Shown: piece by piece, positions 1-7,610 of the stretch | Layout: each line of letters begins with the position of its first letter | Position numbering within the stretch: position 1 is the stretch's first letter | Origin: Amoebophrya sp. AT5.2 | Taxonomy: Eukaryota > Sar > Dinophyceae > Syndiniales > Amoebophryaceae | Direction of reading: 5' to 3' | DNA length: 13,542 nt | Assembly (NCBI GenBank): GCA_005223375.1 | Contig: RXOD01005538.1 | Coordinates: 1-13,542, forward strand | Notes under the pieces: model-generated | Seen by the model: only the letters and a program-made list of their open reading frames with translations | Told to the model about the DNA's origin: nothing | Databases searched by the model: none | Made by a program: the position numbers and the translations under genes

Positions 1-870
1 GCTACCAGGACATCGAGAACTACGAGCGCGAGCATGGGTTCGCCTTCGACTACCTGCTCCGTATCCGCCCCGACGTGCTGTACTTTTCGCACCTCGATCC
101 GGTCAAGTTCTTCGCCCCAGGCACCATCGCGATCCCGCCGGGATCGGGCCTGAAGAAAACCCACCCCCGCCAGCTCACCGACCTCGTCGCCGGGTGTCAT
201 CGACCTGTCTGCAGCCACTACTGGAACCTGTGGCCGGACACCGCGGCAGGGTGTAAAACAAGACGCGCCACACCCTGGGAAGCCGTGCTGGGACACCCGT
301 TGGGCCACACCAGCCTAACGTTTCTGTCGTACCGGTACTTCTTGTTCTACTTCTTTCTTAGTTGGTTGCTTGGTTGGTTGTCAGAAGCAGAACGAAACAA
401 ATTAATACTAGAACCGTTCAACGAACAAGAAGTCAAGCTTCGTGCTAGGGGTTGGGACCTCCTCTACTTTCCATATTGTCCTCGTTGAAGCGTTGATTAT
501 ACTGACTGCTCCGGCAGCGGCAACGGAGACGACGAGAAAACAAAACTCTTGATGTCGCGTTTTCTTGATGCCAAGGAATACAACACGCAGGTTGGAGTAT
601 CTGAACGTGACGGTGACGCAGGACAGCCTTCTGTTTCCTGTTCCCATGCGGCGGGAGGGAGCGCAATGCGAAAAATTGGAGGCCAGATTCTGCAGCTGCG
701 GGTGGCCTTGCAAACAGGCGATCCTGCCATTGGATATCTCCGCCGATCTTTCCAAAAAGCGGAGACAAGCGCTCAGGTATCTCTTACTTCAGACACGTGA
801 AGTTAACGTTACGGTTAAGGATAGATGCAGAGTACTTGTTATCACCGTAGGTAGACTTTATTCCCGTTGA
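1..870 (+). CDS. Glycosyltransferase-like protein, 3' part, probably two exons (5' end outside window)
   Basis: The reading frame is open from position 3 and enters from outside the window. It reads through a segment with the short motif FDYLLRIRPDVLYF, followed about 60 residues later by TDLVAGCHRPVCSHYW. An acidic/aromatic stretch, R-x-RPD, and then a D-x-V-x-x-C-x-R-x-x-C-x-x-Y block is typical of a group of algal and protist glycosyltransferase-like proteins; that assignment is from memory and is tentative. The frame stays open to 488 but turns into low-quality sequence after about 250. A GT donor at 251 and an AG acceptor ending at 590 keep phase (AG/G joins) and lead into a coding-like segment (LEYLNVTVTQDS, then a Cys-rich patch C-S-C-G-W-P-C, then LPLDISADLSKKRRQALRYLL) that stops at 868-870. 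This gives about 175 residues in the window. A good donor-like site (CAG/GTATCT at 777) could mean the true end lies further on, but no matching downstream exon was convincing. An alternative donor at 194 is also in phase. Confidence 0.45.
251..590 (+). other. Probable GT-AG intron in the glycosyltransferase-like gene
   Basis: The donor reads GG/GTGTAA and the acceptor ACGCAG/G. Removing the 340 bases joins frame 3 (codon split after two bases) to the downstream frame beginning LEYLNVTVT without a stop. The removed segment contains a long T-rich stretch around 320-380. The other phase-compatible donor, at 194, would delete the CHRPVCSHYW block, which looks conserved, so 251 is preferred. Confidence 0.4.
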
Positions 871-2414
871 TTTTGGAGGGAAATCCCGAAACTGCGGAAG
901 TGCCAAACACAAAACCGGGCTCCAGGTATATGAGCAGACCTGACGGTCGCGCTGGTATGGCCGATTCGCCACTTCTGCAAGCTTCTTGGGGGGCCCAGAA
1001 TTCTGATTTTTGGTTTTCGAAAAGAAACGGTTTTTTTTCGCCGGCGGAAGTAGACAAGGCTCTTGAGATAGACTTACAGAGTGCCACCGATGAGCTGCAC
1101 GCCGTAGCAGGCTGGCTGTGTGCGCCCTCCTTCCGTGCCTGCCTGCGATGGAACAAAAGGCACAACTACACCGATCATTTTCGTAGTTTCGAAATTTTAA
1201 CAGACAAAGGCCTCCAGAAACGAATCCGGCAGTAGTTTTTTTATGATCTTCAGCTTCATCAGAAACCACGCCAAATGTGATTTCAAGATTACAGCCCGAA
1301 CTCTTTCGCATGCTCAGGCTGAATATATATTTTGACACCTCCAGCACCTTCGAAAGGATGCTGTACATTTAAATGAATCAAATCCTTTTCTGCGCGCGGT
1401 AAGAACCCCCGGTTGGCCCTTCCGGCAAGAAACCAAGTTCACTAGATTGATAGAAGCGACATGAATATGAAAACCAAGTTTTTACTGACGCGGTCTGTCG
1501 TGGTCGCGGTCGCTGTACCATTGATTCTTCCATGCAAAACGTAAAGTCCTACGAGTACTAGCCTTGTGAATGTTTCATTTTCAAACCTTGTTGTCAATAC
1601 TCTTGCCGTGGGGTCGCCCACGGAACGGAACCAGCAGAGAGCGTCAGGCACTACAGGCACTATACTGTCCGGGGCCGGCATCGTTAAGAAAGCACCCACA
1701 CTTTTAACTTCCGTGTCCCTGGAATAGAATCACTGACTGTCGCATGTCCGACTGGGACCGCAGCGTATCAGTGCTTTTATATTCATGATCTATCAACTTC
1801 AACAATCAAACAAGAACAAGTGTGGCCAAGATATTGAAGAGGAAGTGCTCACAGGCTGTCGAAGCCACGTCCTCAATCCAAGCCTCAAGAAACGGTCTGG
1901 ATGGTCTTGCCGCCCTGGCTGCAACCGGTCCTGAGCCTGAGCGACTCGCCGGAGTCGTCATCGTGATGGGAACAACACAAGTGCAACAAGTTCTTTTTCT
2001 CGAATGAAAATCCAAAGAAATAGCTGCGCAACACGGTGAAGAAGGGAGCATAAGCTTATACAAGAAAAAGAACACCAAGGAGGACTGTGTATAGTATCGA
2101 GGAAAGGAAAGACACGGGCAAGAATCTGAATCGCAATCGCACTTATATATTTTTAGAGAGGTCGGTGGGCAACTACAAAAAGGAACCGAACAGCGTTAGT
2201 TTTTGTTATGAAGAATACCCGCGTCCGTTCGCACTGAGCAGTGCTGCTTGTTGTAGCCGAGCGAGCACCGTGCCAAACGCAGGCACCGCTGCATTTCGTG
2301 TGTGGCAGAAGCTTCAGCGCAGGCCAGTATCTGTTGTATCAAGAACAATCAAGATCAACCACAAAAAGTTGGTGTAAGTAGCTGTAGCACCACGTCGACG
2401 CGCGGCGCACAAAA
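871..2414. other. Gene-poor stretch with two weak exon candidates
   Basis: No convincing gene is seen on either strand. Two patches are more coding-like than the rest. One, about 1041-1185 on the + strand, reads SPAEVDKALEIDLQSATDEL and onward to CLRWNKRHNY. The other, about 1851-1975, is GC-rich and reads AVEATSSIQASRNGLDGL and onward. Neither has an ATG, nor splice sites that join them in phase to a neighbour. A small hairpin lies at 1342-1363 and a CATTTAAATG palindrome right after it. The rest is mixed, moderately AT-rich sequence. Confidence 0.5.
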
Positions 2415-2993
2415 ATGTTGCAGGCGTCGAAGGGGAATGTGCTGAGTGGATTTCACTTGCAATCCCTCGAGCTGCGGCAGTATGAGCTCGACTACTTCAT
2501 GATGGTGTTCGAGAAGCTCGCCCAAGTTTCCGGACTGCTCGCCGGGTTCTCGTCGAAACTCGTGACCATGGAGATTGCTCGGTCTTCCTCCGCGCTGATC
2601 ACCCTCCTTTTTCTCACGGCCTCTTCCTGCGCTTTCGGGTTTAACCTGCTCGTGATTCTCATCTCCACGCTCGCATGCCTGTGGGGCCCGGGCAAGGCCC
2701 TGCTCGGCGACGACGGGGCGCACGTCCACGAGACGGTTTTGCTGTTGGAGCGGATGCAGTCGACGGTCGTGCGCTTCTTCATTTTGGGGCTCTTCTCCTA
2801 CTTCGCCGCGTCGATGCTGATAACCTGGCTGCTATTCGACTGCGTAGCGGCGTTTGTGGTGACCATTTTCCTGGGGCTCACGTGCTCAGCGGTGTTGCGA
2901 CAGATCGCAATGCTGCGACAGATGTTCATTGGCCAGACTGGGAAAATCGTCACCGGATACATAAAAGGAAATCCAAGTGGAGGCAGAAGTTAA
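2415..2993 (+). CDS. ORAI-like four-helix membrane protein (putative calcium channel subunit)
   Basis: The frame encodes 192 residues. The ATG is the first after an in-frame TAG at 2385-2387. Four hydrophobic segments are visible at about residues 38-56, 59-89, 118-141 and 142-162. The order of motifs matches ORAI store-operated calcium channel subunits. A leading LLAGF stands at the start of helix 1, where ORAI has LLSGF/LLAGF. A glutamate (E53 in the run VTMEIA) stands near the outer end of helix 1, where ORAI carries its selectivity-filter glutamate. Helix 2 ends in LVILISTLACLWGPG, comparable to the ALMISTC run of animal ORAI. A polar loop HVHETVLLLERM follows, comparable to the ESPHERMHR loop, and then two more helices. 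ORAI oligomers sit in the plasma membrane and pass calcium. The spacing from GF to the glutamate is one residue longer than in human ORAI1, and helix 3 has no acidic residue. The protein is short, with very small cytosolic ends and no obvious STIM-binding coiled coil. Another four-helix family remains possible. Confidence 0.55.
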   Translation: MLQASKGNVLSGFHLQSLELRQYELDYFMMVFEKLAQVSGLLAGFSSKLVTMEIARSSSALITLLFLTASSCAFGFNLLVILISTLACLWGPGKALLGDDGAHVHETVLLLERMQSTVVRFFILGLFSYFAASMLITWLLFDCVAAFVVTIFLGLTCSAVLRQIAMLRQMFIGQTGKIVTGYIKGNPSGGRS

Positions 2994-3568
2994 AAAATTC
3001 CAGATGAACCATAAAGATGCCGCGCGGTCACGGTCAGGGTCGTCACCTTCGTGGACCTGGAAGTCACGCAAGAGCGCCTTGCTATGCGTGTTTGTTTCCT
3101 TTCTTCAACATCAAGTTGCATTCCTTCCTCGACGGCTCTCAGTCTCACCCTGTTGCTCTGTACAGATCATGTGTCCGCTCACACTCTTCCGTCCGGCGAA
3201 TTTTGAGTCTTAAATAATGCGACCCGTGCTGCAGCAGGTGCCGCCGGCCCGCTTGATCTTGATTCACGACCTTGTCATGTGTAGGCCAAGATCCGTCCTC
3301 TTTTGTTTTCGCACTTGGCTCAGCACGAGCGCTTGGCGGTCCTCTTCTGTTGTTTTTGTCCACGGACGCAGCTCATGTACGAGTGGTTTTGGTCACTCTG
3401 TATAAAGAAGTAACCTTCGTGCTGACGGCCATTGAATATGCAGAGCAGCTGCGGCGCAGTGCTGGCCCTCAACGATGCTTCGGGGAGCAATGGAAGAATA
3501 CTATCTAAGATGAACAACTACTCCAACTGTAGCTGTACTTCAAACGCCAGCGAGCGGATAGACACGAC
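2994..3568. other. Intergenic spacer
   Basis: This 575-base stretch separates the ORAI-like and Mpv17-like genes. Short open frames in it are Ser/Arg/Cys-rich and show no recognisable protein. A frame continuing past the ORAI-like stop (2977-3213) is open but would need an improbably short intron to be joined. No RNA gene or repeat was seen. Confidence 0.5.
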
Positions 3569-4537
3569 ATGTCGGCTTCTACTGCAAGAGGCGATGGGTC
3601 TATCTTGAGCTCCACGGCGCGGTTTCGCCGTGCGAGCAAGGAACAGCGTCAAGACGATTCCGCAAGTGGTGCCGCTGAATCGGCCTCGTCCGGCGCTCAA
3701 GATCATTTTCGGGGTATGATCAAGAAGGAGTTCTTCGCTGGAGGTAGTGCTGCGCCAAGCAAGATGAACGTGCCAGCACTGAACGGCGGCCCTCTTCTGG
3801 AGCCGACGCGAAGATACAGCAGCAGCAGCGCCGGGACGACCGCCCAGCCAGGAATAGAACACGATGATCAACAAGATGCGGCCGTGGGCGTGGCGGACGT
3901 GGATCCCCCCACGATATTATGCCGCGACGACGACAAGGAAACGGAAAACGTAAACGAAACAAGCAACAAAAGAAGCAAAAATCTCGATCTTGCGGCGCTT
4001 TGGGAGCGGTACCTTCAGCGCCTCGAGCGACGGCCGCTCTGGACGAAGACGATTACCGCGGCGGTGTGTGGTGTGATCTCCGAGTACATCTCACAGTACG
4101 TGATATTGCGCAAGCGCGACGACCTTCGCGGGCTGGTTTACGGCTTTGTGCGGCAGATCGTGCTAAGCTTCGTTTTCCGCGGGCCGGTGATGCACTACTG
4201 GACCACGTTCCTCAATGGCAAGCTGTTCGCGCGGCACCCGCAGACCTTTCGCACCGCGCTGCTGAAGGTGCTCGTGCACGAAACGGTGTACGACCCTTGC
4301 TTCGTGATTTCCTTCCTCTTCCTCCTGAAACTCAGCCGCCTGGAGTGCTCCGTGAAGGAGAGCTGGCAACACGCGCGCCGGGAGTTCACAACAGCGCTGC
4401 GCACGCAATACTCCGTGTGGCCGCCCATCCAGCTGCTGAATTTCGCGCTGGTGCCCGCGAAGCTGCAAGTGGGCTTCATAACCTTCGTCGCGGTCTTCAC
4501 CAACGCCTACCTGACCTACCTCAGCGCACGAGGCTAA
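3569..4537 (+). CDS. Mpv17/PMP22-family membrane protein with long N-terminal extension
   Basis: The frame encodes 322 residues. The ATG is the first after an in-frame TAG at 3530-3532. Residues 1 to about 140 are Ser/Ala/Asp-rich and look disordered. The family domain runs from about residue 145 (LWERYLQRLERRPLWTKTIT) to the end. It shows the usual order of marks: W-x-x-YL near the start, P-x-x-TK-x-x-T, RGPVMHYW for the family's GP-x-x-H-x-W, and near the C-terminus WPPIQLLNFALVP (W284 to P296), which is the family's most diagnostic block. Known members (Mpv17, PXMP2, yeast Sym1) are four-helix proteins of the mitochondrial inner or peroxisomal membrane, where they form or influence small-solute channels; location here is unknown. 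Divergent points: the D-Q of helix 3 is replaced in HETVYDP, the arginine usual after the VP block is Gln (VPAKLQ), and the tryptophan of the final WNTYLS-type block is Thr (FTNAYLTYLS). The typical family length is about 170-200 residues, so the extension is lineage-specific. No intron is needed. Confidence 0.85.
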   Translation: MSASTARGDGSILSSTARFRRASKEQRQDDSASGAAESASSGAQDHFRGMIKKEFFAGGSAAPSKMNVPALNGGPLLEPTRRYSSSSAGTTAQPGIEHDDQQDAAVGVADVDPPTILCRDDDKETENVNETSNKRSKNLDLAALWERYLQRLERRPLWTKTITAAVCGVISEYISQYVILRKRDDLRGLVYGFVRQIVLSFVFRGPVMHYWTTFLNGKLFARHPQTFRTALLKVLVHETVYDPCFVISFLFLLKLSRLECSVKESWQHARREFTTALRTQYSVWPPIQLLNFALVPAKLQVGFITFVAVFTNAYLTYLSARG

Positions 4538-5063
4538 CACTAACTGGACCAATCTTTATCTTACAAAAAAATAGATACACCTTAGGGCAGATACAGATTC
4601 AGATAGGCGGAGCTGGAGCCACTGGCTGCTCGCAGCATTGAATGAAACCGAGGATCTTCACGTGTTGATGATGCTCATGAGCGTCGCCCAATACAAAAAG
4701 TAGGCGCGGTTTTGGTGGTCATGTTGAGTGGGAGGATTGGGAGCGTCGCAATGCTGTGGACGAGGAGCGATACCGAGGAGCGGTGAGACCGACAACTCAC
4801 CAGCAACATGAAAATGGACCAATTCTCGAACAACGTCTACACGTAAAAAATGAATCGCATCGCTTCACGACCTCCTTCATCGTGTATGTATAAGTATTTG
4901 CATGTATGGGTGCGAACCGACTACGTAACAAAGAGAGACCACCACGAGCAGCACGAGCAGGGAGCACGAGGACTTACAGTTACACCAGCCCCAGCGCCAG
5001 CAGCAGTATTGCTGTTCCGCTTCCGGATCAAGTATTATAGCAATACCATAGATATCAAAGAAA
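4538..5063. other. Intergenic spacer
   Basis: This stretch lies between the Mpv17-like and ankyrin genes. It contains an imperfect CACGAGCAG repeat at about 4942-4970 and a small CAGCA/TGCTG hairpin near 5000-5013. The frame open at 4850-5092 has no recognisable product. An in-frame TAG at 5049-5051 closes the frame just ahead of the ankyrin start codon. Confidence 0.5.
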
Positions 5064-7017
5064 ATGGACTGCGATTTAAATGCGCACATTGATCCCAATG
5101 TGGAGCGGGAGGCATCGGAACGCGATCTGGAGGTGGTGGAAGCAGTCGCCCGAGGAGATCTCGTCGAAGTCTCCGCTCTGTTGGCAAACCATGGCGGGGA
5201 TCGGGTACTTTTGCGGATGAGTCATTGACTTGAGCTGCTGCAACACAAGACAGAGATGAATGAGAAAAATGAATTTATTTTTACTTCAGCTTCGCTTTCC
5301 GAACCAAGTGGATATGCAGGGGACGCCGTGCCTGATGCTTACCTCCGACTTGGACATGATCAGGTAGTGCACCCATCATCAAGAAGGCTTCGCTTCCTCG
5401 ATTCATTTCATGCTAGGTTGGTAGTGGTACGTCCATTGTGGTCTGGTCCAGGTCCTGCTCTCTCACTTTGCTCCGCGTCTGCCGTTCTATCTTGTAAAAA
5501 AATGTACTTACTTATTTGATTTTCGCCGGCAACGGCATCATGATCATGCCATGCGTTCCTTTGGACAAAAAAAAATATATATATATATATCCAGGCTGCT
5601 CCTGAAGGCTGACGCGAACGCCAACACGACTGATTTCCACGGCGTTACCCCCCTGCACCGCGCCGCTATGCGCAACTCCACGGATATGGCGAAACTGCTG
5701 TTGGAGTTCAACGCCAATGTCCAGGCGACGGACGCCGACGGTAAGACCCCACTTACGTTTTCCGTCGAGTGCGGCCACTTTGAGTTTGCGCGCTTTCTGC
5801 TCGGTCGCGCCGGGGCCAACGTGTTCGTCGAAGACACGCGGAAGATGACGGCCTTGCACGCTGCCATTGGCACGGGCAGCCGCGAAATGTGCGGCTTGCT
5901 TCTTGCCTATGCCGGGATTGTAAGCGGTGCTTCTAGTACAACTTCTACGAGTCAACATGACCACGAGGACGCGATTGAGAAAATAAAGAATGCGCCACCC
6001 CTGATGGAAGAAAAAGTAGCAGGCGGGGGCGCGCTTGAGGACGCCGTGACGGTTGCAGCGACCGAGGAAGCGGCCGGAATGCTGGACGTGTCCGACGACG
6101 AGGAAGAAGCTGCAGGAGGCTCCCCCGCTTCAACGAGCAAGAGCTCGGGCGACGGGCGTCGCGTCGCGACGGCGGGCGCAGGGGGTCAGGGAGTCGTGTT
6201 GCAGGTCGAAGTTGGATCGTCGCCAGCCTCATCGTCGTCGTCGCGACGAGGTCTAGCTGGGAACACGCACCAAGAACATGGTACTACCGTCGAGGAAGAC
6301 AAGCAGGCCCCTAGAGGACGAGAACAGACGAAGATTCAGAACATCACGAGCGAAGATGATGAAGAAGGGAACGACCCCGTCGCGGCAGCTCCATCTTCCT
6401 CCTCGACGAAAGACGCTGAGTACTGGCGCGAGGATCTGGGTCGGCACGCCTTCTCGTGCGGGCAGTACACGCTGGCGCGGCAGCTGCTGGGACCCGGCGC
6501 TTTCGATGCCAAGTGGCAGCGGCTCAAGGACGAGAAGCGGAAGATTCAGCGGTTGCAGGACGCAGTTCTCGAGTGTTGCGAGGCGGGCGACCTCCATGGC
6601 CTGAAGAGTCTCGTGACAGGAACGGGCTGCTGGGAAAAGCTCTTGGAAGTCTTCGGGGCGCCGAACGAGGAAGGCGACGCGCCGCTCGTGTCCGCCATGG
6701 AGGGAAACCACGCGGGGGTGGTCGTGTGGCTCCTCGAAAAGTGCTTCCCCGATCTCGTCGCCAAGGCCGATGAAGATGCTGACTCGTCGACTACTTGGAG
6801 CCGGCTTCTGAACGTGCAAGAAGCAGCAACGGGCGAAACCTGCCTAATTAAGGCGGCACGGGCGGGGAACGCCCGCGTCGTCGCAATGCTGATCGAGCTT
6901 GGTGCAGACGCGGAGATCGAAAGCGAAACAGGACAAACAGCGTTGCAGCTGGCGCAGTCCTGGGGACAGTCAAAAGAAATTCTTGACGCGCTTGCAGGAG
7001 CTATGAATTCGAGGTAG
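5064..7017 (+). CDS. Ankyrin-repeat protein, three exons (5064-5204, 5290-5363, 5595-7017)
   Basis: The assembled reading frame is 1638 bases, 545 residues. The ATG at 5064 follows an in-frame TAG at 5049. Exon 1 encodes a first ankyrin-type helix pair (DLEVVEAVARGDLVEVSALL). Exon 2 supplies NQVDMQGTPCLMLTSDLDMI, and exon 3 resumes with the LLLKADANAN turn and the textbook HGVTPLHRAA. The joins restore a continuous ankyrin register, which is strong evidence for the splicing. Repeats fill residues about 20-180 (GKTPLTFSVECGHFEFARFL, MTALHAAIGTGSREM). Residues about 181-345 are Ser/Ala/Glu/Gly-rich and disordered. A second block, about 346-545, contains a basic helical segment (KRKIQRLQD), an AGDLHGLKSLV repeat and a final well-formed repeat (ETCLIKAARAGNARVVAMLI, GQTALQLA). 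Ankyrin arrays bind proteins; no enzyme domain, membrane segment or signal peptide is visible, so the protein is probably a soluble scaffold or adaptor. The partner is unknown. An unspliced reading of exon 3 from the ATG at 5551 would replace the first 71 residues with a spurious IYIYIS run. Confidence 0.85.
5205..5289 (+). other. GT-AG intron 1 of the ankyrin gene (85 bases)
   Basis: The donor is CGG/GTACTT and the acceptor is TTTACTTCAG/CTT behind a T-rich run. The intron is phase 0: exon 1 is exactly 47 codons. Without removal, the frame stops at 5226-5228. Confidence 0.7.
5364..5594 (+). other. GT-AG intron 2 of the ankyrin gene (231 bases) ending in an (AT)8 tract
   Basis: The donor is ATCAG/GTAGTG and the acceptor is ATCCAG/GCTG. 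It splits an Arg codon as AG/G, giving DMIR followed by LLLKADANAN, the expected ankyrin helix-2 sequence. A nine-base A run and eight AT units sit directly before the acceptor in place of a normal polypyrimidine tract. Confidence 0.8.
5567..5590. repeat. Poly-A plus (AT)8 microsatellite at a 3' splice site
   Basis: Nine A residues (5567-5575) run into eight AT units (5575-5590), four bases before the AG that ends intron 2 of the ankyrin gene. Such a tract is prone to length change, so the spacing to the splice acceptor may vary between strains. Confidence 0.95.
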
Positions 7018-7610
7018 AGCGACGACTTTCGTCGTGGTGGAGCTGGTGAGATGGTCGCCAGCGCTACATGATTTCTGGTAAACAAGTGATTAGCGAAACC
7101 GAAAGGAGTAGCACTTCTAGGGTTCCGCGGATGATACAGAAAATTGCTGCGCATTCTGTACTATCTGTACAGATAGACCGATCGCCGTTGGGACTCACTA
7201 CCGTGGCCGACCATCAACCCGGTCCTGGGCCCGGCGCAAGCAAGACGCAGGCCGTTCACGCAAGCATACAGAGCAGAATGACCTCCATAGAGACCGAGTT
7301 TGAGGCTGAGAGATGAACGGGGCTGGTGTAAAACTGAAAGTGTAGAGCGGATCAGGGGGGCGCTCACTTTTCTTGCCGGAAAAACTTACCACCAAATCCA
7401 ATCGAAAGTCGAACTACTTTTGAAAAAGGTAGAGGTGCGCTCTACTATGTTATTTCAACTTGAATCTTGTTGATGAAGTAGCCGGCACGTACTAACCTAG
7501 AGCAGCACCAAGAACTAGAGCATGAAAATCATAGAAGATTTGCATTGGGATTGGAATATAATAAATTCTCACATAAGTTGTAGTGGTCACAGTGAGTCAC
7601 AAAAACGAGA
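7018..7610. other. Intergenic spacer with a 16-base palindrome
   Basis: No gene is visible between the ankyrin gene and the 1026-residue gene. It contains the perfect palindrome at 7161-7176 and an AT-rich stretch before the next start, including AATAAA at 7560-7565. That hexamer sits upstream of a start and far from the previous stop, so I do not call it a polyadenylation signal. Confidence 0.5.
7161..7176. repeat. Perfect 16-base palindrome
   Basis: CTATCTGTACAGATAG equals its own reverse complement. It lies in the spacer about 145 bases after the ankyrin stop codon. A dimeric DNA-binding protein site is possible, but nothing else supports one. Confidence 0.9.

Noticed and set aside
784..1368. 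194-residue open frame on the - strand
   Set aside because: It covers a spacer and has no recognisable motif, biased residues and no supporting splice or start context.
3919..4641. 240-residue Arg/Ala-rich open frame on the + strand
   Set aside because: It is a different frame of the Mpv17-like gene, which has clear family motifs in its own frame.
5256..5519. 87-residue open frame on the + strand between ankyrin exons
   Set aside because: It overlaps exon 2 in another frame and the two introns; the ankyrin register across the splice joins explains this DNA better.
6546..7154. 202-residue open frame on the - strand
   Set aside because: It mirrors the ankyrin exon, where the + strand has unmistakable repeats; it is Ser/Ala/Arg-rich without recognisable features.
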